From: Candidatus Scybalocola faecigallinarum
GTDB taxonomy: Bacteria; Bacillota; Clostridia; Lachnospirales; Lachnospiraceae
Assembly: GCA_018711005.1 (NCBI GenBank)
Contig: DVIT01000012.1
Span: 1 to 64,000 of the forward strand
DNA: 64,000 nt
Direction of reading: 5' to 3'
A model generated the notes under the pieces. It did not search any database. It saw only the letters and a program-made list of their open reading frames with translations, and was not told the DNA's origin. Made by a program: the position numbers and the translations under genes. Below, piece by piece: positions 37,833 to 45,441 of the stretch. Position 1 is the first letter of the stretch. Every line of letters starts with the position of its first letter.

Positions 37833-37998
37833 GTAGCCGTTAGACGCGATGCGGCGGACGGCGTGTACCCTATGGGTACAGGCAACCCGGCAGGTCAGTT
37901 TTTACAACTGAATATATTTATTAAATGAAGAATGAGTCCCGGCAGCGGGACAACTTCATGGCCAAAACGATACGGCCGATTAAGGAGGTAATAGTAAA
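37833..37998 (+). ncRNA. Structured leader of pgi, class unknown
   Basis: Helices: GCCGT/ACGGC (37836-37840, 37858-37862) with CGC/GCG inside; TGTACCC/GGGTACA (37864-37870, 37874-37880); CAGTT/AACTG (37896-37900, 37906-37910); and ATGAAG/CTTCAT enclosing GTCCCG/CGGGAC nearer the gene. I do not match it to a known riboswitch class. A ribosome binding site (AAGGAGG) follows. Confidence 0.45.
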
Positions 37999-39351
37999 AT
38001 GGCAAACAAAGTGACGTTTGATTATTCTAAGGCCAAAGTATTTATCAGCGATAATGAAGTGAAGCTGATGAGCAAGCTGGCGGAAGATGCGAAGGATGTC
38101 CTTGTGAATAAAACATGTGCAGGAAACGATTTCCTGGGTTGGATCGATCTTCCTGTCGATTACGATAAAGAGGAGTTCGCCCGTATTAAAAAAGCTGCTG
38201 AAAAGATCCAGAGCGATTCTGATGTGCTTTTGGTAATCGGTATTGGCGGATCCTATCTGGGCGCCCGTGCAGCCATCGAATTTTTACAGCATAATTTTTA
38301 TAATATGCTTCCAAAGGAAGTGCGCAAAACTCCGGAGATCTACTTCTGCGGCAACAATCTGAGCAGCACTTACATTGCTAACCTGATGGAGCTGGTAGGC
38401 GACAGAGATTTCTCTATTAACATGATCTCTAAATCCGGTACGACCACAGAGCCTGCAGTGGCTTTCCGTGTATTTAAAGAGAAACTGGAAAAGAAATATG
38501 GCAAGGAAGAAGCTGCAAAGCGTATCTACTGCACCACAGATAAGGCCCGGGGCGCTCTGAAGCATCTGGCTGATGAAGAAGGCTATGAGACCTTTGTTGT
38601 GCCTGATGATGTTGGCGGCCGTTTCTCCGTTCTTACAGCTGTAGGCCTCCTGCCCATTGCTGTCAGCGGCGCAGATATTGACAAGCTTATGGAAGGTGCA
38701 GCCAGCGCCAGAGAGCGCTGCCTGAACAATGCTTTTGAAGAAAATGATGCTATGCAGTATGCAGCTATCCGCAATATCCTTCTGAGAAAGGGTAAATCTG
38801 TAGAGATCACAGCAAGCTATGAACCTTCCCTTCAGTATATTGGTGAGTGGTGGAAACAGCTTTACGGCGAAAGCGAAGGCAAGGATCAGAGAGGTATCTT
38901 CCCTGCTTCCGTAACACTGACTGCAGATCTTCACTCCATGGGACAGTTTATCCAGGACGGTTCCAGAATTATGTTTGAAACGGTTTTAAATGTTGAAAAA
39001 CCAAAGTGCGATATTATTATCAATGAAGAACCCGTAGATCTGGACGGCCTGAATTATCTTGCCGGAAAAGATGTGGACTTTATTAATAAGAGCGCTATGA
39101 ACGGAACCATTTTAGCTCATACAGACGGAAATGTTCCAAACCTTATGTTCACGATTCCGGAACAGAACGAATTTTATCTGGGCGAGCTTTTCTACATTTA
39201 TGAATTTGCCTGCGGTGTCAGCGGCAATATCCTTGGCGTGAATCCTTTCGATCAGCCGGGTGTGGAAAGCTATAAGAAGAACATGTTTGCTCTCCTTGGA
39301 AAGCCTGGCTATGAAGCGATGACTCAGGAGCTTTTAGAGCGCTTAAAATAA
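37999..39351 (+). CDS. pgi: Glucose-6-phosphate isomerase
   Basis: A 450-aa enzyme of the short Firmicutes type. It interconverts glucose-6-phosphate and fructose-6-phosphate in glycolysis. Signature regions are [18 protein letters not shown], the SIS-type phosphate site [38 protein letters not shown] and the C-terminal [25 protein letters not shown] precedes the ATG. It is monocistronic, with a structured leader upstream and a bidirectional terminator downstream. Confidence 0.97.
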   Translation: MANKVTFDYSKAKVFISDNEVKLMSKLAEDAKDVLVNKTCAGNDFLGWIDLPVDYDKEEFARIKKAAEKIQSDSDVLLVIGIGGSYLGARAAIEFLQHNFYNMLPKEVRKTPEIYFCGNNLSSTYIANLMELVGDRDFSINMISKSGTTTEPAVAFRVFKEKLEKKYGKEEAAKRIYCTTDKARGALKHLADEEGYETFVVPDDVGGRFSVLTAVGLLPIAVSGADIDKLMEGAASARERCLNNAFEENDAMQYAAIRNILLRKGKSVEITASYEPSLQYIGEWWKQLYGESEGKDQRGIFPASVTLTADLHSMGQFIQDGSRIMFETVLNVEKPKCDIIINEEPVDLDGLNYLAGKDVDFINKSAMNGTILAHTDGNVPNLMFTIPEQNEFYLGELFYIYEFACGVSGNILGVNPFDQPGVESYKKNMFALLGKPGYEAMTQELLERLK

Positions 39352-39413
39352 TCAGCGGCCCGGACAATGGGCGCAAGACGCGGATTGCTTTGCAGTTCGT
39401 GTACTGAAATTGT

Positions 39414-39462
39414 AAAAAAGGGCAGCCCCGGAAGGCAGGAATGCTTTCTGGGCTGCCCTTTT
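39414..39462. terminator. Bidirectional terminator between pgi and the minus-strand operon
   Basis: AAAAAAGGGCAGCCC pairs with GGGCTGCCCTTTT around a 21-base loop, with A-run and T-run on the two sides. Confidence 0.9.
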
Positions 39463-39495
39463 GCCGCCTTGCCGCCAGTGGGGCAGGTCTGTATT

Positions 39496-40092
39496 TTAGT
39501 GTTTTTTGGCCGGCTGCTTTTTGGCCGGCTTTTTCTTTTGGACTGCATAACCAAACTTTCCAAGGCGTTTTCCGGTGCCGTAATACTGGCCGTGGGAATA
39601 CACCAGAGGTTTGGCTTTTTCCAGGTCAAAACGGCCTTTTTCATCCATATATTTTTCATCAGCATATACAGCTTCCACCCGTGCCATAAACATGTCATGG
39701 CTTCCTAATTCCAGGATCTTTTCCACACGGCATTCAATGCACACCGGGCTTTCATCAATCATGGGCGCATATTTTAAGGTGCCGAACACAGGTGTTAAGT
39801 GCAGTTCCTTAAATTTATCCATATCACGTCCGGAGCGCACACCGGCAAAATCCGCAGCCCGTGCCAGGGCTTCTGTGGTAAGGTTAATACAGTATTCTCC
39901 GGTTTCACAGATCATGTGATGGGAGTAACGGCTTTTTCGTATGGATACATAAACCATGGCCGGATCAGAACAGATCGTTCCGGTCCAGGCGGCGGTCATG
40001 ACATTTATTTTTCCGGATTTATCTCCGCAGCTGACAAGAACTGCCGGCAGGGGATAAAGCATGTTTCCGGGCTTCCATTTTTGCTTTGGCAT
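39496..40092 (-). CDS. Flavin reductase-like (FMN-binding split barrel) protein
   Basis: A 198-aa protein of the flavin-reductase/FMN-binding family: MLYPLPAVLVSCGDKSGKIN at the N-terminus, then NVMTAAWTGTICSDPAMVYVSI and the FMN-phosphate region SHHMICETGEYCINL. The physiological partner is unknown. The last residues form a basic Lys/Pro/Ala tail (KKKPAKKQPAKKH), which is unusual for the family. It is 18 bases after a pyrophosphatase gene on the same strand, so it is the last gene of that operon, ending at the shared terminator. Confidence 0.85.
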   Translation of the reverse strand: MPKQKWKPGNMLYPLPAVLVSCGDKSGKINVMTAAWTGTICSDPAMVYVSIRKSRYSHHMICETGEYCINLTTEALARAADFAGVRSGRDMDKFKELHLTPVFGTLKYAPMIDESPVCIECRVEKILELGSHDMFMARVEAVYADEKYMDEKGRFDLEKAKPLVYSHGQYYGTGKRLGKFGYAVQKKKPAKKQPAKKH

Positions 40093-40110
40093 AATGATTT
40101 TCCTCTTTCT

Positions 40111-41778
40111 TTAAGACTGCTGAAGCTCCTCCATCAGCTTGGGGATCAGCTGTTTTTTGCGGGATACAACACCGGGCAGGTTGACGACTGCACCATCGGC
40201 CTCTTTGCCAAAGGCGTGCTGAGCGTTTTCCACAGCCCCCGGCCCGTAGCACAGCAGTTCTGTGGATTCTTCCAGGATATTGGTCAGCATAAAATAGATC
40301 ATATCCACCTCATGATGAGCCTTGGCCAGTTCCATATAGTCGGTCATCCGCTGTTTAATATCGTTTAATTCATCCTGGTTCATAGAAGTAATCTGTCCTA
40401 CGCCAAAGGTTATGGTCCCTGCGGTAAACTTCTTGAAATCCTGGTAAAAGATTTCTTCCGGGGATTTGTGCTTTAAGTCGCTGCCGGCATTAAACATATC
40501 TTTGGCATAGCTTTCCATATCAATTCCGGCAAGCTTTGCCAGGTCTGTAGCTGCCTGACGGTCTAAAGGCGTGCAGGTAGGGGATCTGAAAAGCAAAGTA
40601 TCGGAAATGATCGCCGAACACATAAGCCCTGCGATCTCCGGAGGAATCTGGATCTGATTTTCCAGATACATGCGGTAAATGATCGTACTGGTACAGCCTA
40701 CGGGCTGGTTTCTGAAATTTACCGGCTGCAGGGTTTCCACATGGCCCAGCTTATGGTGGTCAATGATCTCCAAAAGCTCCGCCTCGCTGATGCCATCAAC
40801 CGCCTGGGACTTTTCGTTGTGGTCTACAAGGATCATTTTCTTTTTGTCCATGTCGATCAGGCTGTGGCGGGACAGCATGCCGATAAAGCGGTCTTTATTG
40901 TCCAGCACAGGGAAATCCCGGTGGCGCTGCCGCGACATGATGGGGTTAATGTCCTCCACAAAATCATCCAGGCGGAAGGTGATCAGGTTGTCCCGGACCA
41001 TGAAATGGGAAATAGGGATACTTTGATTTAAAAGCCGGGCGGTAATAAATGTATCGTAGCCGGTTTTCATAATGGCGCAGCCCTTTTCTTCGGCCAGCTG
41101 CAAAATGGACGGGGAAACTTCCGCATCCATACAAATGATCAGGCAGGAGGCGTTCATTTCAATGGCGCACAGCTGGGATTCATACCGGTCGCCTAAGATC
41201 ACAATGTCATCTTCGGCAATATAGTCCTCCATAAGATCCGGGTTGGCGGCTGCAATGAGCACCTTGCCCCGGGTGACGCAGTCCTGGGCATTGCCGACTA
41301 AGAGCTGGCCGTCAATGGTTTCCAGGATATTTTTATACGGGGTATTGGCCTCAGACAAGATCGTGCTGCCGTAAACCCCCATAAAGGATTTGGCAATGTC
41401 TCCAAGAGTGATCAGGCCTTCCAGGCGCTTTCTTTTATTAACGACCGGCAGGGTGGCCAGATGGCGCTCGGTTAAAATGCGCCAGGCATTTTTCAGGGAA
41501 AGGTCGGCAGAAACCGGATAGCTTTCATCTAAAATAGCGTCGCTGACCTGGCTGCGCACATCATTAATATAGGAAGGAACATCTGCATGGAAAGTGTTCA
41601 GCACAAAGGACGTTTCCGAACTGATCTGTCCGGCTCTACGGGCCATATAGCGGCGGGAACCGTTATATTTTTCTTCGATTTTATTTTTTAACCAGGCATA
41701 GGCAATGGCAGAGCAGATGGAGTCTGTATCCGGATTTTTATGCCCGATAACGTTAATATCTTTTTCGCGTGACTGCAT
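40111..41778 (-). CDS. Manganese-dependent inorganic pyrophosphatase with CBS-DRTGG-CBS insert (paralogue B)
   Basis: A 555-aa family II (DHH-type) pyrophosphatase. Metal-site motifs are GHKNPDTDSICSAIAYA at the start, VDHNEKSQAVDG and IDHHKLGHVET, and SDTLLFRSPTC; the DHHA2 part ends with RKKQLIPKLMEEL. Between the first segment and the DHN motif is a regulatory insert with CBS-DRTGG-CBS layout, which in the C. perfringens enzyme binds AMP and diadenosine tetraphosphate. It hydrolyses pyrophosphate and helps drive biosynthesis. It lies 12 bases after a paralogue of the same architecture. Confidence 0.92.
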   Translation of the reverse strand: MQSREKDINVIGHKNPDTDSICSAIAYAWLKNKIEEKYNGSRRYMARRAGQISSETSFVLNTFHADVPSYINDVRSQVSDAILDESYPVSADLSLKNAWRILTERHLATLPVVNKRKRLEGLITLGDIAKSFMGVYGSTILSEANTPYKNILETIDGQLLVGNAQDCVTRGKVLIAAANPDLMEDYIAEDDIVILGDRYESQLCAIEMNASCLIICMDAEVSPSILQLAEEKGCAIMKTGYDTFITARLLNQSIPISHFMVRDNLITFRLDDFVEDINPIMSRQRHRDFPVLDNKDRFIGMLSRHSLIDMDKKKMILVDHNEKSQAVDGISEAELLEIIDHHKLGHVETLQPVNFRNQPVGCTSTIIYRMYLENQIQIPPEIAGLMCSAIISDTLLFRSPTCTPLDRQAATDLAKLAGIDMESYAKDMFNAGSDLKHKSPEEIFYQDFKKFTAGTITFGVGQITSMNQDELNDIKQRMTDYMELAKAHHEVDMIYFMLTNILEESTELLCYGPGAVENAQHAFGKEADGAVVNLPGVVSRKKQLIPKLMEELQQS

Positions 41779-41790
41779 AAGTTATTCCTC

Positions 41791-43503
41791 CTATTGCTGC
41801 AATGTGGCCATAAGCCTTGGGATCAGCTGCTTTTTCCGGGAAACCACGCCAGGCAGATATAAGGCGTTATCCTTGGCAGGTACCATAAAACTGGTTTCTG
41901 CCACTTCACGGGCCGTTTCGTCAGAGTAAAGCAGCTGGGTGGACTCGTTGATAATATTCGTCAGCATAAAGAAAACCATATCCACATCATGATTTTTCTT
42001 GGCCTTATGCATGTAGGGGATCATCCGTGCCTTGATCTCATCCAGTTCTTCCTGAGCCATGGATGTGATCTGGCCTACGCCGTAGGTCACTGTGCCGGCA
42101 GTAAAGCGTTTAAAATCCTGATAAAAGATTTCTTCTTCTGACTTTGAGTGGAGATTGCTTCCTGCGGCAAACATGGCCTGTGCCAGCTCCTCAGTCTGGA
42201 TATGGGCGATCTGTGCCAGCGCCTGGGCGGCGTCTTTATCCTCCTGAGTACAGGTTGGGGAACGGAAAAGCAATGTATCGGAAATAATAGCGCCGCACAG
42301 GAGGCCGGCAATATTTTCCGGAATCTCAATACAATTTTCAATAAACATTTCGTAAATAATAGTAGCTGTGCAGCCTACCGGCTGATTGCGCACAGAAATA
42401 GGCTTCATAGTTTCCACAGTGCCAAGCTTGTGGTGGTCTACGATCTCAATCACCTCTGCGTCAAGAATACCATCCACGGCCTGATCCAGCTCATTATGAT
42501 CCACAAGGATGATCTGCTTGGCCGGCATATTGATCAGTGAACGGCGGGAGATCATACCGGCGAACTTTTTCTTTGGCGTAAGGACGGGGAAGTCACGGTG
42601 GCGTTTTTGGAGCATGGTCCCTTTGATCTCAGCAATAAAATCCGTCGTCTTAAAGGTAACCAGATCGTCCTTTTTCATAAAATAGCTGATCGGGACGCTT
42701 TGGTTAATCAGACGGGCAACGGAATAAGTATCAAAATGGGTGCTGATAATGGCGCTGCCGTTTTGCTCGGCAATCTTTCGGATGGTGCGGGACACCGGAG
42801 AGCCTTCGCACACAATGAGCAGGGCGGCGTGTTCTTCAATGGCGCACAGCTGGGTTTCATACCGGTTGCCTAAGATGACCACATCGCCGGGTTCAATATG
42901 TTCCCGGATGCGTTCTGTGGTGGAGGTGGCGATGTTGACCCGGCCGCTTTGGACAATGCCTTTGGGATCGCCTGCGATCAGCTCTCCGTCCAGAGCATCC
43001 AGTATATTGCCATAGGGGGTGCTGGATTTTCCAAGGATCGTATTGTCATAGACGGACATGTAGGACCGGGCAATATCACCGATGGTAATGAGTCCTTTTA
43101 AGGTTTTATCTTTGTTAAGGACAGGCAGGGTGGCAATGTTGACCGTACGCATAATGGTCCATGCCTGCTTCAGGGAAATATTTTCTGAAACACCGTCCAC
43201 TTTGCGCACATTAATGTCGCCGACCTGGACCCGTACATCGTTAATGTATACCGGGGATGGGGTGTGAAAACGTTTCAGCAGATATTCTGTTTCCGGATTA
43301 AGCTGGCCGGCCCGGCGGGCGGCATAAACGGTATTTGGCCGGCTTTCCTGGGCATAGGCAAAGGCATTGAGCCGGGGATCATTTTCACGGATATAGCTGG
43401 CGATCTGGTTTTTCAGATAAGCATAGCTGATAGCTGAACAGATCGAATCCGTATCCGGATTTTTATGGCCGAAAACATAAACATATTTTTTTTGTGTATC
43501 CAT
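41791..43503 (-). CDS. Manganese-dependent inorganic pyrophosphatase with CBS-DRTGG-CBS insert (paralogue A)
   Basis: A 570-aa paralogue of the next gene. The same metal-binding motifs are intact (GHKNPDTDSICSAISYA, VDHNELDQAVDG, VDHHKLGTVET, SDTLLFRSPTC), as is the CBS-DRTGG-CBS insert (TIMRTVNIATLPVLNKDKTL for CBS1, KRHRDFPVLTPKKKFAGMIS for CBS2). It has an extra stretch of about 25 residues in the N-terminal part (SYIRENDPRLNAFAYAQESR). Both copies look active, so the difference is probably in ligand sensing. AGGAG precedes the ATG. It is 38 bases after dinB on the same strand. Confidence 0.92.
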   Translation of the reverse strand: MDTQKKYVYVFGHKNPDTDSICSAISYAYLKNQIASYIRENDPRLNAFAYAQESRPNTVYAARRAGQLNPETEYLLKRFHTPSPVYINDVRVQVGDINVRKVDGVSENISLKQAWTIMRTVNIATLPVLNKDKTLKGLITIGDIARSYMSVYDNTILGKSSTPYGNILDALDGELIAGDPKGIVQSGRVNIATSTTERIREHIEPGDVVILGNRYETQLCAIEEHAALLIVCEGSPVSRTIRKIAEQNGSAIISTHFDTYSVARLINQSVPISYFMKKDDLVTFKTTDFIAEIKGTMLQKRHRDFPVLTPKKKFAGMISRRSLINMPAKQIILVDHNELDQAVDGILDAEVIEIVDHHKLGTVETMKPISVRNQPVGCTATIIYEMFIENCIEIPENIAGLLCGAIISDTLLFRSPTCTQEDKDAAQALAQIAHIQTEELAQAMFAAGSNLHSKSEEEIFYQDFKRFTAGTVTYGVGQITSMAQEELDEIKARMIPYMHKAKKNHDVDMVFFMLTNIINESTQLLYSDETAREVAETSFMVPAKDNALYLPGVVSRKKQLIPRLMATLQQ

Positions 43504-43541
43504 AAAATAAACTCCTGATCTTAATTATGCTTGTTAGTGTA

Positions 43542-44789
43542 TCATATCTCTGTGTTTTTGGGAACCCGTATGGACTTTTGCGGGATCTGGCTGGCTCTGA
43601 CAATGGACTGATCGCCGAATTTCTGGCGTATATGATCCAGGGCCTGATCCAGTTTTTTCTGTTTTTCATTGTTCTGATTATCAAATATGCTCATTTGGAG
43701 CATAGTATCTGAGGTCAGCTTTGATGTGCGGATGCCTAAAAGACGTATGGCCTTTTTGTTCCAAAGCTCGTCAAAGAGCCGGCAGGCTGTCTGATAAATG
43801 GTCTGTGTCGCGTTGGAAGGGGTAAATAGCTGGGTCTGATGAGAGACCTGCTCAAAGGTGCTGTACTTAATTTCCACGCTGACCATGCCGGCAGCCACAT
43901 GCTGCTGCCTTAAGCGCCGGGAAACGGATTCAGACAGCTCCATAAGAAAATGCCTGGCTGTTTCCCTGTCTGTAACGTCAAAGGAAATGGTGGTGGAATT
44001 GCCGATCCCTTTGGCGTCCCGCTTGGACCGGGTATCAATGGAGGACCGTTCAATACCGTTGGCATATTCCCAGATGGTCTGTCCATGGCTTTTTAAATGG
44101 GAGACAATAATGGCCGGGTCTGTCCGGGCCAGATCGCCGATGGTGCGTATGCCAAGGAGCTTTAGCCTCTGGGCGCTGGAGCGTCCCACCATAAACAGAT
44201 CTTCTACCGGCAGGGGCCACATTTTCTTTGGAACTTCGCTGGGAAAAAGGGTGTGGACAAGGTCCGGCTTTTTAAAATCCGAAGCCATTTTGGCCAGGAG
44301 ACGGTTGGTGGATATGCCGATATTTACTGTAAATCCCAGAGTATCCCGAATCCGGTCCTTGATGAGACGGGCGCCTTCCTCCGGGGAGGAAGTGCCGGGG
44401 ATGGGGACATATTCCATAAAGCATTCGTCAATGCTGTACTGGCTGATCTCCGGAGAATATTCCTGGAGCAGGCGGATCATGGAGCGGCTGTACCGGGAAT
44501 AAAGCTTATGATCCGGAGCATAGGATTTTAGCCGGGGGCATTTTTTAAATGCATCAACCACAGGCTCTCCGGTAATAATGCCGTACTTTTTTGCCGGTAT
44601 AGATTTTGCCAGAACTACGCCCCTGCGCTTGGAAATGTCTCCGCCGATAATGGCAGGGATGGTGCGTATGTCCAGCGTGTCCGGGCCTCCCAGTTTCATC
44701 CGCTCAACGGCGGTCCAGCTTAAATAAGCGCTGTTTACATCAATATGAAAAATGATCTTTTCCGTAGAGCATCCCTCCTCTGTATTCAT
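43542..44789 (-). CDS. dinB: DNA polymerase IV (Y-family translesion polymerase)
   Basis: About 415 aa in the longest reading. Catalytic acidic residues are in IFHIDVNSAYLSW and YSIDECFMEY; RRGVVLAKSIPAKKYGI and the little-finger region (SVEIKYSTFEQVSHQTQLF) follow. It copies damaged DNA with low fidelity. The first ATG (44789) lies inside the -10 of a very good minus-strand promoter, and the ribosome binding site GAGGAGGG falls after it, inside codons 4-6. No later in-frame ATG, GTG or TTG occurs before the catalytic Asp, so a non-AUG start (ACG at 44765 is best spaced) should be considered. No SOS box is visible. It heads a likely operon with the two pyrophosphatases. Confidence 0.88.
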   Translation of the reverse strand: MNTEEGCSTEKIIFHIDVNSAYLSWTAVERMKLGGPDTLDIRTIPAIIGGDISKRRGVVLAKSIPAKKYGIITGEPVVDAFKKCPRLKSYAPDHKLYSRYSRSMIRLLQEYSPEISQYSIDECFMEYVPIPGTSSPEEGARLIKDRIRDTLGFTVNIGISTNRLLAKMASDFKKPDLVHTLFPSEVPKKMWPLPVEDLFMVGRSSAQRLKLLGIRTIGDLARTDPAIIVSHLKSHGQTIWEYANGIERSSIDTRSKRDAKGIGNSTTISFDVTDRETARHFLMELSESVSRRLRQQHVAAGMVSVEIKYSTFEQVSHQTQLFTPSNATQTIYQTACRLFDELWNKKAIRLLGIRTSKLTSDTMLQMSIFDNQNNEKQKKLDQALDHIRQKFGDQSIVRASQIPQKSIRVPKNTEI

Positions 44790-44816
44790 TATAAAAGTTT
44801 GAATTTATTGTGTAAA
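44788..44816 (-). promoter_or_regulatory. Promoter of dinB
   Basis: On the minus strand TTTACA (44816-44811) and TATAAT (44793-44788) are exactly 17 bp apart. The -10 overlaps the ATG at 44789-44787. Confidence 0.7.
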
Positions 44817-44819
44817 TAG

Positions 44820-44848
44820 TTGTGTTTCAATTTTCTTAGTGATACAAT
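44820..44848 (+). promoter_or_regulatory. Promoter of the shikimate-kinase-like gene and yfhO
   Basis: TTGTGT (44820-44825) and TACAAT (44843-44848) are 17 bp apart, back to back with the dinB promoter. Confidence 0.5.
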
Positions 44849-44925
44849 GATTACTGATTCCTGTTTTCCGAATGCCCGGGGCGTTATGGGGGACAGGAAC
44901 TATGAGTTTTCGGGAGATGAAGTCT

Positions 44926-45441
44926 ATGAAAAATATTGTATTAATCGGTATGCCAGGAGCCGGAAAGAGTACCATCGGCGTTGTCCTGGCAAAAATATTA
45001 GGATACCAGTTTATGGATTCTGACCTGCTGATCCAAAAGCAGGAGGGTAAGGTACTCCATGAGCTGATCTCACTTTACGGGATCGAAGGCTTTATTGCCA
45101 TTGAAAATCAGGTCAACCGGGATATTCATGTACAGGATCATGTGATTGCTACCGGAGGAAGCGTGGTTTATGGCAGCGAAGCTATGGAAGCACTTGGAAA
45201 AGACGGGCTTATTGTTTACATACAGCTGTCCTATGAAACATTAAAAAAGCGGCTGGGAGACCTGAATAAGCGGGGTGTGGTGATCCGCAAGGGCAGCAGC
45301 CTGCTGGATCTGTATCATGAACGCTGCCCTTTATATGAGAAATATGCGGATCTTACAGTAAATGTGGACGGTCTGACCATTGAAGGCGCCATTGAAAGGA
45401 TCCGTCAGGCTGTAAGCCGTGCGCTGGAAGGAGAAGTATGA
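44926..45441 (+). CDS. Shikimate kinase-like protein with an altered substrate site
   Basis: A 171-aa P-loop kinase. Walker A GMPGAGKSTIG at residues 8-18, acidic MDSDLL at 30-35, the GG loop IATGGSVV at 74-81 and the lid/adenine part ERCPLYEKYADLTVNVDG fit AroK. But the shikimate-binding Arg58 of the family motif GFR-x-x-E is replaced by Ile57 (GFIAIE). The enzyme may therefore phosphorylate something else or bind shikimate differently. ATG 44926 follows GGGAG; its stop overlaps the yfhO start by 4 bases (ATGA), so the two are translationally coupled. Confidence 0.72.
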   Translation: MKNIVLIGMPGAGKSTIGVVLAKILGYQFMDSDLLIQKQEGKVLHELISLYGIEGFIAIENQVNRDIHVQDHVIATGGSVVYGSEAMEALGKDGLIVYIQLSYETLKKRLGDLNKRGVVIRKGSSLLDLYHERCPLYEKYADLTVNVDGLTIEGAIERIRQAVSRALEGEV

